Part shown: positions 35,556 through 44,873 of the stretch, piece after piece
Position numbering within the stretch: the first letter of the stretch is position 1
Layout of the letters: the number at the start of each line of letters is the position of its first letter
Assembly: GCF_900155645.1 (NCBI RefSeq)
Contig: NZ_LT706985.1
Span: 434,001 to 498,000 of the forward strand
From: Vaginimicrobium propionicum
Lineage (GTDB): Bacteria; Actinomycetota; Actinomycetes; Propionibacteriales; Propionibacteriaceae
Direction of reading: 5' to 3'
Length of the DNA stretch: 64,000 nt
Made by a program: the position numbers and the translations under genes
The notes under the pieces: model-generated
The model's input: only the letters and a program-made list of their open reading frames with translations
What the model was told of the DNA's origin: nothing
Databases searched by the model: none

Positions 35556-37058
35556 CTACCTGCGTTTATATAAAGACTTTGATTGATAAATCGGCTCACA
35601 GGTAACTTCAACGCCCAGATTACGTAAAATAGCGGTGTCGACAGAGCCAAGAATTACCGTTGAATGAACATCGCAACCGCGTAGCCCAGCCAATTGATCT
35701 AGGGCTTTTCGGGCATTCTCATCCGTATTGGCACTAACCGCCAGAGCTATCAAGACCTCGTCGGTGTGTAGCCGAGGATTTTTTGAACCTAAATGTTTAG
35801 TTTTTAGCATCTGAATTGGTTCGATATTATCGACAGCCAATAATTTTATATCGTCATCAATTCCAGCCAAATATTTTAGGGAATCCAGCAACATAGCTGA
35901 GCAGCATCCCAATAGCGAAGATGTTTTTCCAACGATAATTTTTGAATCCGGCAATTGTAAAGCTGCCGCTGGTGCTTTGGTTTTCTTCTCCAATTCCAAA
36001 GCAGGTTGCACCACAGGGCGATCAGTAATGCTCAGCCCTAGCGAACTCATTAACAACGCAATTTTGTCTGATTGTGCAGAATCAGAAAAATTCTTCCGCT
36101 CAGCGACCAACGCTTTGTAGTAGCGACGAATAATTTCCTGTTTAGCGGCTTCGCGACAAACTTTATCGTCACTAATACAATAACCAACCATATTTACCCC
36201 CATATCGGTTGGTGACCGGTAAGGGGAATGACCCAAAATTTTCTCGAATAGTCGATTAAGCACCGGGAATACTTCAACATCACGGTTGTAGTTGACGCAT
36301 TGATCGCCGTATGCAGCCAAATGGAAAGGGTCGATCATATTGATATCGTCAAGGTCAGCAGTGGCCGCCTCATAGGCCATATTTACTGGATGGTCTAGGG
36401 GAAGATTCCAAATCGGAAAAGTTTCAAACTTGGCGTAACCGGAGGTGATTCCACGTCGGTAATCGTGATAAAGCTGCGATAAACAAGTCGCCATCTTGCC
36501 CGAGCCAGGCCCAGGAGCCGTTACCACTACCAGGTCGCGGCTTGTTTCTATATAGTCATTTCTGCCGTACCCCTCGTCAGAGACAATATGTTCAACATCA
36601 TTGGGGTAATTCTTGATCATAAAATGGCGGTAAACTCTAATTCCCGCACGCTCTAATTTCCGTTTGAAAGTTCGCACTTGGCGATTGTCACCAGAAGATA
36701 TGTGGGTAATAACCACTGAACCCACATACAGCCCACGCGATCGAAAAGCATCAATGAGCCTCAGTACGTCTTCTTCATAAGAGATTCCGAAATCGGCACG
36801 CATCTTATTGAAACCTAAATCGAGGGCGCTAATGACAATGACCATCTCGACATCATCACTGACAGATTCGAGCATCTTCATTTTATTGTCCGGACTAAAC
36901 CCAGGCAGCACCCTTGCGGCGTGCATATCGTCAAATAATTTACCGCCGAACTCTAGGTAGAGTTTGCCGCCAAATTGTTGTCGTCGCTGAAGAATACGTT
37001 CAGTCTGGAGACGAATGTACTTGTTAGGATCAAAGCCGAGTTCGCGTGCTGTCATCAC
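35556..37058 (-). CDS. DUF1846 family protein
   Basis: 500-residue protein of the DUF1846 family, found in Firmicutes and actinobacteria; structures exist but no accepted function. Recognisable segments are the N-terminal [61 protein letters not shown] (a P-loop-like nucleotide site near 180-200), [27 protein letters not shown], and [20 protein letters not shown]. The P-loop-like motif and resemblance to kinase folds suggest nucleotide binding; this is inference. ATG start near 37058. Confidence 0.9.
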   Translation of the reverse strand: MMTARELGFDPNKYIRLQTERILQRRQQFGGKLYLEFGGKLFDDMHAARVLPGFSPDNKMKMLESVSDDVEMVIVISALDLGFNKMRADFGISYEEDVLRLIDAFRSRGLYVGSVVITHISSGDNRQVRTFKRKLERAGIRVYRHFMIKNYPNDVEHIVSDEGYGRNDYIETSRDLVVVTAPGPGSGKMATCLSQLYHDYRRGITSGYAKFETFPIWNLPLDHPVNMAYEAATADLDDINMIDPFHLAAYGDQCVNYNRDVEVFPVLNRLFEKILGHSPYRSPTDMGVNMVGYCISDDKVCREAAKQEIIRRYYKALVAERKNFSDSAQSDKIALLMSSLGLSITDRPVVQPALELEKKTKAPAAALQLPDSKIIVGKTSSLLGCCSAMLLDSLKYLAGIDDDIKLLAVDNIEPIQMLKTKHLGSKNPRLHTDEVLIALAVSANTDENARKALDQLAGLRGCDVHSTVILGSVDTAILRNLGVEVTCEPIYQSKSLYKRR

Positions 37059-37141
37059 AACCCCTAAATTTTAAAGTCTCCGCCCGATATGCTAACTAGA
37101 AAACCAGCTCAAGCGCCAACTGGCGGCGCTAATCTGAATCC

Positions 37142-37678
37142 GTGAGTTTTTGGGAAGATTTTTGGTATCGACTCGGCATTTCCTGGGCTGGAGTCTGTGC
37201 GGTAGCTATTTCGACAGTCGTTATCTACCTAGCTATGACATTGCTAATTCGGTTGCGTGGGCAACGACTATTCGCTAACCACAGTTCCTCTGGAGTAGTA
37301 GTGACTTTAGTCGTCGGATCCATCTCTGCAAGAGCCATGCTCGGTAACAGCCCTACCCTATTCGGTTGGCTGGTGGCTACATCAATGGTTGTTCTCTTAG
37401 AATCCATCATCGGCAATCGTTACATCTTGGGTCTGAAACCTACTCCACGTAAAGCGGTAGTTATTTTCGCCGACGGTCAGCCAGTAGATGATGCTATGGC
37501 ACGCTACCACCTAAGCACTGCCCAACTTTGGTCAGCGCTTCGTCAGAAAGGGATAACCAAACTTTCAGAAGTAAAGGCTGTACTTTTGGAGCCATCCGGG
37601 GCGCTAACCGTTGTCCGGGACGATCTTGACGAGCAGCTACGCCAGGACATTCGCGATATCCACGGTAAACTGGAATAG
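37142..37678 (+). CDS. DUF421 membrane protein (YetF-like)
   Basis: 178-residue protein with two to three N-terminal TM helices (AVAISTVVIYLAMTLLIRLRG and WLVATSMVVLLESIIG) and a cytoplasmic DUF421 domain (KPTPRKAVVIFADGQPV, TAQLWSALRQKGITKLSEVKAVLLEPSGALTV-like segment). Bacillus YetF-type proteins belong here; function is not known. The GTG start has a weak Shine-Dalgarno. It lies 61 bases before a PAC2 gene and divergent from the DUF1846 gene. Confidence 0.85.
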   Translation: MSFWEDFWYRLGISWAGVCAVAISTVVIYLAMTLLIRLRGQRLFANHSSSGVVVTLVVGSISARAMLGNSPTLFGWLVATSMVVLLESIIGNRYILGLKPTPRKAVVIFADGQPVDDAMARYHLSTAQLWSALRQKGITKLSEVKAVLLEPSGALTVVRDDLDEQLRQDIRDIHGKLE

Positions 37679-37739
37679 TCTGGTCAAAAGCTGCATTGAT
37701 AAGGTACGGCAGTTTAGTTAGCCGTATTTGGAGGAGCAG

Positions 37740-38651
37740 ATGGAAAGTTTGTTCAATTACGCTGAGCACATTGACCCAAATGAATTGGTTAATGATGAGC
37801 GGTTGAGCACTCTAGTAATCACTTTAGGCGCATTCGGTGATACTGGCCACGTTCAGCGCCTGCTAAATTCTCATGCCCTAAACCAGCTAACCAACTACGA
37901 GGTCGGCAAATTCGACATCGATCAGCTTCACGATTACACAGGCAGGCGCCCGTCGGTATCTTTTGACTACGACCACTTCAAGGATTATTCAACACCAGAA
38001 ATGGTTGTTCATCACATAACTGATGTCAACGGTACTCCGTTTTTATTGCTGACCGGTCCCGAGCCCTCGTTTCGTTGGGAACGCCTAGCTTCTTCCATTG
38101 AGGAACTGAATGAGCAGTTGGGGATAAAGCAAACTGTTTTCTTACAGTCCCTGCCTAGCCCAACACCCCACACGCGTCCAACTTACGTTAATGCCTTCGC
38201 TTCTCGTCCTGAACTGATTACTGATTGGTCGAAGTTGGCGGTCAACGTTCAAATGCCAGCAACTTTCACTTCGATGCTGTCGGTGCGGCTAACAGAAGCC
38301 GCTCAAGACGTTATCGGGTTAGTAGCCCATGTCCCCCACTATCTGGCAGATATCGAATATCCCGACGCTACTGTGCAATTACTTGGAGCTTTGCGTTCAT
38401 TGACTCAAATAGATATTCCCAATGGCGAGTTGGCTAAAGCCTGCGAAATGACTAGGGAAATGATCAATTCCCAAGTAGCTGAATCGCCTGAGCTACAGCA
38501 GGCAATAGTCGCCCTTGAGACACGTTATGACCAAGGCCAAAAACCTGGCACCCTGCCTGGAGGCAAGAATCTACCCACAGCCGACGAGATTGGTGAAGAG
38601 GTAGAAGCTTTTCTACGTAATATCGGCTCCCAAGGTAATGACTCCGCCTAA
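37740..38651 (+). CDS. PAC2 family protein (second paralogue)
   Basis: 303 residues, same family as the gene at 1.7 kb: LVITLGAFGDTGHVQRLL replaces the [10 protein letters not shown] region, LLTGPEPSFRWERL matches [29 protein letters not shown] and VIGLVAHVPHYLADIEYPDAT follow in the same order. Start ATG 37740 is set by GGAGGAG at 37730-37736; the frame also has a TTG at 37728. Function unknown in bacteria. The two copies have diverged strongly, so they probably have different partners. Confidence 0.88.
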   Translation: MESLFNYAEHIDPNELVNDERLSTLVITLGAFGDTGHVQRLLNSHALNQLTNYEVGKFDIDQLHDYTGRRPSVSFDYDHFKDYSTPEMVVHHITDVNGTPFLLLTGPEPSFRWERLASSIEELNEQLGIKQTVFLQSLPSPTPHTRPTYVNAFASRPELITDWSKLAVNVQMPATFTSMLSVRLTEAAQDVIGLVAHVPHYLADIEYPDATVQLLGALRSLTQIDIPNGELAKACEMTREMINSQVAESPELQQAIVALETRYDQGQKPGTLPGGKNLPTADEIGEEVEAFLRNIGSQGNDSA

Positions 38652-38698
38652 CCGCTAGGGTAGAAACTGTTAACAGACTTTGATTAGGAGTTTAGATC

Positions 38699-39928
38699 GT
38701 GAAGGTCATTGTTCTGGGCGGAGACGGTTTTTGCGGTTGGCCTGCTTCGTTGCATCTATCAGCTCGTGGCCATGAAGTAGTGATTGTAGATAACTTCTCT
38801 AGGCGCAGAATTGATGAAGAACTTGGAGTTCAATCACTGACACCTATCCGTTCGATGGTCGAGCGTAGAGCTGCTTGGAAAGCATTAAGCGGCAAAGATA
38901 TTAGAGTGGTTGAGCTTGATGTGGCTCAGGATTATCACGGCTTATTGGAATTGATCCGAGATTTTCGCCCAGATGCCATGATCCACTACGCAGAGCAGCG
39001 GGCAGCCCCCTATTCGATGAAGTCGAGTAAACATAAGCGTTACACGGTTAACAACAATGTCAATGCCACAAATAACGTGCTGTGCGCCATCGTCGAATCA
39101 GAGCTTGATATTCACTTAGTTCATCTAGGAACGATGGGCGTTTACGGCTACGGTACTGCCGGCATGAAAATCCCCGAAGGTTACCTCGACGTCCAAATGA
39201 TGATTGACGAGGACGAGGATGGCAACCAGATTACTCCGCATCCGGTTCACGCTGAAATTCTTTACCCCACCAACCCAGGCTCGATGTATCACATGACGAA
39301 AGTCTTGGATCAAACACTTTTTGCCTATTTTGCCAAAAACGATTCTCTACGTATCACTGATCTTCACCAAGGCATTATCTGGGGAACGAATACCGCAGAG
39401 ACTAAGTTAGATGAGCGCCTAGTAAACCGCTTCGATTACGACGGTGATTACGGGACAGTGCTCAACAGGTTCTTAATGCAAGCTGCTGTCGGTTACCCGT
39501 TGACTGTGCATGGTTCGGGTGGACAGACTAGAGCTTTTATCCACATTCAAGACATGGTGCGCTGTATCGAAATAGCGTTAAATAACCCGCCGAAATCTGG
39601 TGAAAGAGTCAAGATCTTTAATCAGATGACAGAAACACATCGCGTGCGTGACTTGGCTGCGTTAGTTGCTAAATTGACTGGTGCTGAAGTAGCTAATGTG
39701 CCGGATCCCCGCAATGAGGCTCAAGAAAATGAGCTTAGGGTGGCAAACGATAATTTCTTGGCGCTAGGACTTAAACCAATTACCTTGTCTGAAGGCCTGT
39801 TAATGGAGATTAACGAGACAGCAGTACGTTACAAAGATCGCGCTGACTTAGATCGTATTCCTGCCCGCTCGTTGTGGACACGCAACCAGCGAGCAGGCAT
39901 CCCAGATAAGTACGCTGACAAGGAATAA
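38699..39928 (+). CDS. sqdB: UDP-sulfoquinovose synthase-like NAD-dependent epimerase (SqdB/SQD1 family)
   Basis: In known members this enzyme converts UDP-glucose and sulfite into UDP-sulfoquinovose, the head-group donor of the sulfolipid SQDG. 409-residue extended SDR protein. Family hallmarks are VLGGDGFCGWPASLHL (NAD site with the Cys-Gly-Trp typical of SQD1), QSLTPIRSMVERRAAWK, the sulfite/substrate region YAEQRAAPYSM, HLGTMGVYGYG (catalytic Thr), YHMTKVLDQ (catalytic YxxxK), and TDLHQGIIWG. GTG start behind AGGAG. The next gene is an SQDX-like glycosyltransferase 4 bases downstream, which strongly supports the pathway. Other UDP-sugar epimerases lack the CGW and EQR..APYSM elements. Confidence 0.88.
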   Translation: MKVIVLGGDGFCGWPASLHLSARGHEVVIVDNFSRRRIDEELGVQSLTPIRSMVERRAAWKALSGKDIRVVELDVAQDYHGLLELIRDFRPDAMIHYAEQRAAPYSMKSSKHKRYTVNNNVNATNNVLCAIVESELDIHLVHLGTMGVYGYGTAGMKIPEGYLDVQMMIDEDEDGNQITPHPVHAEILYPTNPGSMYHMTKVLDQTLFAYFAKNDSLRITDLHQGIIWGTNTAETKLDERLVNRFDYDGDYGTVLNRFLMQAAVGYPLTVHGSGGQTRAFIHIQDMVRCIEIALNNPPKSGERVKIFNQMTETHRVRDLAALVAKLTGAEVANVPDPRNEAQENELRVANDNFLALGLKPITLSEGLLMEINETAVRYKDRADLDRIPARSLWTRNQRAGIPDKYADKE

Positions 39929-39932
39929 TGTT

Positions 39933-41072
39933 TTGCGGATAGCGCTATTTACGGAGGTTTTTCTACCAAAAATAGACGGTGTGGTAACCCGAATCGTGCG
40001 TACCCTAGACGAGCTATCTGCGCTAGGCCACGAGGCAATCGTCTTTGCCCCTGGATCTCCACCACCAACTTACGCAGGCTTCGAGATAGTTAAGGTTCGT
40101 TCGGTCGCATTTCGTCCTTTCTATCCAGAAATAAAAATCGGGTTACCAACGCCACGCATCGCTAAAAAAATGGTGGAGTTTAGACCAGACGTAGTTCATG
40201 CTCTAAACCCAGCAGCCTTAGCTGCTTTTGGGGTGCTGGCGGCTAAGCGAAACAAAATACCCTTGGTGGCTAGCTATCACACGCAATTGGAGTCGTACAC
40301 CCAGAAAATGCACCTGAGATTACTCAGCGGTACGGCAAGACGCTGGACGAGTTGGTTGCACTCGAAAGCAGATGTCAATCTTTGTACCTCTCCACAGATG
40401 GTTAGCCAGGTTCGAAATCTTGGGATTAGAAGAGTTGATCTTTGGCCAAAAGGGGTTGACGCCAAAACCTATTGCCCCTCAGCAGCGACTAAGAAAATGC
40501 GTGAGAAGTTAACCGATGGTCATGTTAATGAACCTTTAGCTATTTATGTTGGCAGATTATCGAACGAAAAAAATATCGATGACTTACTGCCGGTCGCGCA
40601 GTCTATGAGCAACGTACGTTTTGCCATTGTTGGCTCTGGACCAGCCGAAAACCGCTTGAAATCTATGTTCTCTGACACGAATACCGTCTTTACTGGCTAT
40701 CTTCGTGGCCACGAGTTGGCTAGCGCATATGCCAGCGCTGACGTTTTTCTTTTCCCTTCAACCACAGAAACTCTTGGCTTTGCCGGGTTTGAGGCCATGG
40801 CGTGTGGCCTGCCGGTTATAGGTGCCAATGCCGGGGGAATACCGGATCTAATTGATGATGGGAAAACCGGATTCTTGGTGCCAGCTGACGGTATCGCAAA
40901 AACAAAGGCCATAATTGATCGGCTTCGGCGCCTGATTTATGAACCCGAACTACGCAAACAAATGGGTGAGGCTGCCAGAGCTAAGGCAGAACAGTACTCC
41001 TGGAAAAACGCTACGCAGACGCTAGTTGGCTTTTACGAGCAAGCAATTGCCTACCATCGAGCCATCGTCTAA
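39933..41072 (+). CDS. sqdX: SQDX/SQD2-like sulfoquinovosyltransferase (GT4)
   Basis: GT4 glycosyltransferase, 379 residues, that in the SQDG pathway attaches sulfoquinovose to diacylglycerol. The N-terminus RIALFTEVFLPKIDGVVTR and FYPEIKIGLPTPRI, with VASYHTQLESY, resemble SQDX/SQD2 more than the PimB/MgtA mannosyltransferases; the latter remain possible. Donor-site features are YVGRLSNEKNIDDLL, FLFPSTTETLGFAGFEAMACG (E-x7-E) and NAGGIPDLIDDGKTGFLV. TTG start with AGGAA upstream; the ATG at 39928 is in another frame. The last 62 bases are antisense to the 3' end of the P-type ATPase gene. Confidence 0.82.
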   Translation: MRIALFTEVFLPKIDGVVTRIVRTLDELSALGHEAIVFAPGSPPPTYAGFEIVKVRSVAFRPFYPEIKIGLPTPRIAKKMVEFRPDVVHALNPAALAAFGVLAAKRNKIPLVASYHTQLESYTQKMHLRLLSGTARRWTSWLHSKADVNLCTSPQMVSQVRNLGIRRVDLWPKGVDAKTYCPSAATKKMREKLTDGHVNEPLAIYVGRLSNEKNIDDLLPVAQSMSNVRFAIVGSGPAENRLKSMFSDTNTVFTGYLRGHELASAYASADVFLFPSTTETLGFAGFEAMACGLPVIGANAGGIPDLIDDGKTGFLVPADGIAKTKAIIDRLRRLIYEPELRKQMGEAARAKAEQYSWKNATQTLVGFYEQAIAYHRAIV

Positions 41073-43344
41073 ACCACCATAAGGCTTCGATAAGGCCTGC
41101 CGCCAAGACCCCAATAATTGCCCCCAATATCAACAATGAAGTCTGTGAGGTATCTAGGAAAAAGAATTGATGTAACCAGGGGAAAGAAAAAATTAAAAGA
41201 TAGCCAGCATAAGCTCCAATAATCAGACAGATTTTCCACCACTCATATGGCCTGGCGACTATCGCCAGCACCCAAGTTGCAGCGATTATTAAACACGCCA
41301 GGGTTGCTGTGGTGATAGTTAAATTGCCAATTTCTTGCGGGTAGAAGTGGCGGGCTAGCAGATAAGTTGTAAAAGTTGCGATTGCTACCACTGCCCCACT
41401 CGGGACGGCGAAACGCAGCACGCGCCGAACAAAGCCGGACTTCGCACGTTGATTATTGGGCGCTAAGGAAAGCAGAAAAGCTGGTAACCCGATAGTAAAC
41501 CAGCCGGTAATAGTCACATGAATCGGTAGTAGTGGAAACTTGAGTCTAGCTAAAACCACAAGCAAAGCCAGCAATGCTGAATAAATAGTTTTTGTCAAAA
41601 ATAGATTGGCGACTCGCTCGATATTGCCAAGCACCCGCCGTCCCTCGCCTACTAAGTGAGGCAGAGTGGAAAACTTATCGTCTAATAACACGATTTGAGC
41701 ACTGGAGCGCGTTGCTGAAGCCCCAGATCCCATGGCAATTCCAAGGTCAGCTTCTTTCAAAGCCATAATGTCGTTTACCCCGTCACCCGTCATCGCCACG
41801 CAATGACCAGCATCCTGTAAAGCCTTCACCATTTTGCGTTTTTGGTCTGGACGAACCCTCCCGAATATTTGATGCGTATTAACCGCCTTAGCTAATTCTT
41901 CATCCGTTAAATCTTTGGTGTTGACCGGATTAGTGTCGCTCATGCCTAACTCGGCGGTAACAGCTGCTACAGATACGGGGTTGTCCCCTGAGATAACCTT
42001 TACCTCAATATTTTGGCTCTTGAAATAATCAAGGGTTGATTTGGCCTCTGGGCGAATAGTTTGTTTCATAGCAATCAGTGCTACCGCTTCACACCTGCTG
42101 ACCTCTCCCCTAGCCAACAGCAATACCCGAAAACCAGTCGAGCCGATCTCTTCGGCAATTTGTGCTACGTTTCCGGTTGCTAATACGTCAGGAGCACCTA
42201 GGATCCATTGGCCTTGGTCGAACTTAGCTCCCGACCATTTTTTATCTGAACTAAACGGGTAGCGTTCAATTAATTTCCATTGTTGAAGTGGTGAGCCCAC
42301 CAAATCGGCGATAGCTTTCATGGATGGATTCGGATGTGGGTCTACCTGGACTAATTGCGCCAAAGCTTCAGTAATTTCGTCCTTTTCTATATTGGCTAAT
42401 TCAGTTATGGATTCGACCTGCAAACCTGGGCTAGTAAGGGTGCCTGTTTTGTCGATGCAGATCACATCCGCCCTTGCCAGTCCCTCAATAGCTGGCAATT
42501 CCTGAACTAAACAATTGCGCCTACCAAGCCTAATAACGCCCAAAGCGAAAGCAGTAGCTGTGATGAGTACTAAGCCCTCTGGAACCATTGGGACGATAGC
42601 GCCAGCCATTCTAAGCACCGCTTTTTGCCAAGACGGTTCTTCACTCAGCTGGACAATAACGGTTGCTATCCCTACTGGAATTAGAAGCCAAGTGATGACC
42701 TTCAAAATTTTGTTGATGCCAGCTTGCAGGCGGGAATGGATCAGTGAAAAACGGGCTGCTGACTCGCTGAGTTGTGCTGCGTAGGAGTTACGTCCCACTT
42801 TTGTTGCCCGATAAGCACCAGCTCCGCTAACACAATAACTACCAGAAAGAAGCTGATCTCCAACTTTTTTAGCTACCGGGTCGCTCTCGCCCGTTATCAA
42901 TGATTCGTCCACTTCAAAAACATCGGCTTCGACGACTTCGCCATCTACTACTACCTGGTCACCTGGAGCCAACTCGATGATGTCATCTTGAACCACTTGA
43001 TCGCGTGAATAATTAGCAACTTTACCGTCGCGTCTAATTGTCGGACATACCTCGCCAACAACTGCTAATTTGTCCAAGGTGGCCTTAGCTCGTAATTCTT
43101 GAATGATTCCAATAACCGAATTAGCGACAATTAATAGGCCAAAGGCGCAATTTACCCAAGAGCCAGTTGCGGCAACAATAATCAGCAGCACCGTCAAAAT
43201 GGCATTAATACGTGTAAAGATATTTGCTCGTAAAATTTGCGCTACGGTTCGTCCTGATCTTTGAGGCATCTCGTTAACGAGACCCTGGTCCACTCGATCA
43301 GCAACTTGCTGGGATGTCAGCCCGATAATTGTCTTATCCATCAA
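41011..43344 (-). CDS. CtpE-like P-type cation ATPase
   Basis: 777-residue P-type ATPase. Features are VDESLITGESDPVAKKVGD (actuator TGES), MAGAIVPMVPEGLVLI (TM4 PEGL, as in Ca2+-type pumps), CIDKTGTLTSPG (phosphorylation Asp), the nucleotide domain, VISGDNPVSVAAVTAELG, AMTGDGVNDIMALKEADLGIA and six C-terminal TM segments. M. tuberculosis CtpE, the closest type I recognise, is a calcium importer, so calcium is the likely ion. No heavy-metal CxxC domain or CPC motif is present. The C-terminal tail is basic and overlaps the convergent glycosyltransferase gene by 62 bases. Confidence 0.9.
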   Translation of the reverse strand: MMDKTIIGLTSQQVADRVDQGLVNEMPQRSGRTVAQILRANIFTRINAILTVLLIIVAATGSWVNCAFGLLIVANSVIGIIQELRAKATLDKLAVVGEVCPTIRRDGKVANYSRDQVVQDDIIELAPGDQVVVDGEVVEADVFEVDESLITGESDPVAKKVGDQLLSGSYCVSGAGAYRATKVGRNSYAAQLSESAARFSLIHSRLQAGINKILKVITWLLIPVGIATVIVQLSEEPSWQKAVLRMAGAIVPMVPEGLVLITATAFALGVIRLGRRNCLVQELPAIEGLARADVICIDKTGTLTSPGLQVESITELANIEKDEITEALAQLVQVDPHPNPSMKAIADLVGSPLQQWKLIERYPFSSDKKWSGAKFDQGQWILGAPDVLATGNVAQIAEEIGSTGFRVLLLARGEVSRCEAVALIAMKQTIRPEAKSTLDYFKSQNIEVKVISGDNPVSVAAVTAELGMSDTNPVNTKDLTDEELAKAVNTHQIFGRVRPDQKRKMVKALQDAGHCVAMTGDGVNDIMALKEADLGIAMGSGASATRSSAQIVLLDDKFSTLPHLVGEGRRVLGNIERVANLFLTKTIYSALLALLVVLARLKFPLLPIHVTITGWFTIGLPAFLLSLAPNNQRAKSGFVRRVLRFAVPSGAVVAIATFTTYLLARHFYPQEIGNLTITTATLACLIIAATWVLAIVARPYEWWKICLIIGAYAGYLLIFSFPWLHQFFFLDTSQTSLLILGAIIGVLAAGLIEALWWFRRWLDGRQLLARKSQLASA

Positions 43345-43385
43345 TAGTCATAATGCACCTTTTTTCCACACGATAGGTTATAGCT

Positions 43386-44864
43386 ATGCATTTAGGGATT
43401 GATTTAGGGACAACGAGAACTGTTGTTGCATATACTGACCGCGGAAATTACCCGGTAGTCACGTTCACCGATCCAAGCGGCGATGTGCACGAATTTTTTC
43501 CCTCCCTTTTGGCCTTGAAAGGTGAGCAAATATTAACTGGATTTCAAGCCCTAGAAGCTGGACAACAAGGTGCACCAACGCTGCGTTCGCTAAAGAGGCA
43601 TTTCGCTAATGCTGGCCTAGATTCGACTATCGATTTTGGTGGCCACCAAATGAGAGTCTGCGATTTGGCTCGTATTTATCTTGAAGGACTAATGGAAGCT
43701 TTGCACAAGGAGTCTTCTATTTCTGAACAACTAGCAACTGAATCGATAGACAACACGGCCATTGCGGTTCCCGCGCATGCTGCCAGCACCCAACGATTCA
43801 TAACCTTGGATGCTTTCCGTCAAGCAGGTTTCCCAGTATCGGCAATAGTGAATGAGCCGTCAGCTGCGGGATTTGAATACACTCACCGCAGAGCCTCATC
43901 TATTACCGCTAAACGAAATCGGGTGCTCGTCTACGATCTTGGTGGCGGCACCTTTGATGCCTCAAGAATTGATGTTGAAGATTTGAGCCACCGAGTATTA
44001 GACACAGTCGGGCTGAACCAAATAGGTGGAGATGACTTCGATATTGTACTCGCCGATCTAGCTCTAAATGCCGTTGGGAATCCAGAGCTAACCGAGACGC
44101 AGCGTCAAGAACTCATCCTTGATGCGCAGACTGCTAAAGAAGGTCTAGCTCCCCAATCCAAACGAATAGCTATTGAGGTTGGTGAAACAACCGCGATAAT
44201 TAACGTCAATGATTTCTACGAGGCCATCACTAACATGATCGACGAGACTATAAAGGCTATGGCTGGCCTTGTAGAGGCCTTAGATGAGGTAGCCGGCATT
44301 TATCTTGTTGGTGGGGCGTCATCTTTGCCTATTGTTGCTAGACGACTTCGGCTGCACTACGCTCGACGCGTTCAACGTTCCCCCTATCCGGGAGCTTCAA
44401 CAGCTATCGGTTTAGCAATAGCAGCTGACCCCAATGCCGGTTACACCCTAAGCGACAAGGTATCTAGAGGTTTCGGGGTGTTCCGTGAATGGGACGGTGG
44501 CCAAGAGGCTGCTTTTGACTCTATCTTTTCTCGAGATGAGGTACTAGCTGCTAACGGTATAGAGAAGAGACGCACCTACCGACCAGTTCACAATATAGGT
44601 TGCTTACGGTTTGTGGAATACGGGCAATTGGTTGACTGGCAACCGGTAGGCGATCTGGTTCCTTTTGCAACCGTCCGATTCCCCTACGATCCAGCTTTGC
44701 AAAATAAAAGTGACCTATCCAATATCGATATTCATCGGATAGGAGAACGCGACACTATCGAAGAAACCTATCGAATAGATGCCAATGGCATTGTTTCAGT
44801 GCGTATTACGGATCTGACTTCAGGTTTCACTAAGGTTTACGAAGTGTCTAGGATCCAAGGGTAG
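43386..44864 (+). CDS. Hsp70-family protein with a short, lidless C-terminus
   Basis: 492 residues. The ATPase domain has LGIDLGTTRTVVAY (phosphate 1), VPAHAASTQRFI, NEPSAAGFEYT (connect region), VLVYDLGGGTFDASRI (phosphate 2), IGGDDFD and IYLVGGASSLPIVARRL (adenosine). After about residue 360 there is a short region with beta-type pattern ending RDTIEETYRIDANGIVSVRI, reminiscent of the DnaK substrate domain, and no alpha-helical lid. It is not the housekeeping DnaK (normally about 620 residues with a lid). ATG with AGGTTATAG upstream. It heads a run with a rhomboid, a lipoprotein, a PP2C phosphatase and M16 peptidases. Confidence 0.88.
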   Translation: MHLGIDLGTTRTVVAYTDRGNYPVVTFTDPSGDVHEFFPSLLALKGEQILTGFQALEAGQQGAPTLRSLKRHFANAGLDSTIDFGGHQMRVCDLARIYLEGLMEALHKESSISEQLATESIDNTAIAVPAHAASTQRFITLDAFRQAGFPVSAIVNEPSAAGFEYTHRRASSITAKRNRVLVYDLGGGTFDASRIDVEDLSHRVLDTVGLNQIGGDDFDIVLADLALNAVGNPELTETQRQELILDAQTAKEGLAPQSKRIAIEVGETTAIINVNDFYEAITNMIDETIKAMAGLVEALDEVAGIYLVGGASSLPIVARRLRLHYARRVQRSPYPGASTAIGLAIAADPNAGYTLSDKVSRGFGVFREWDGGQEAAFDSIFSRDEVLAANGIEKRRTYRPVHNIGCLRFVEYGQLVDWQPVGDLVPFATVRFPYDPALQNKSDLSNIDIHRIGERDTIEETYRIDANGIVSVRITDLTSGFTKVYEVSRIQG

Positions 44865-44873
44865 ACTGATTAA

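Noticed and set aside
37110-37130. AGCGCC/GGCGCT hairpin before the DUF421 gene as a terminator
   Set aside because: Six pairs with no T-run and located in a divergent promoter region.
38661-38676. CTGTTAACAG palindrome upstream of sqdB
   Set aside because: Short palindrome with no repeat or second site; could be chance.
39928-39942. ATG start for the SQDX-like gene
   Set aside because: The ATG at 39928 runs into a stop after four codons; the real frame starts with TTG at 39933.
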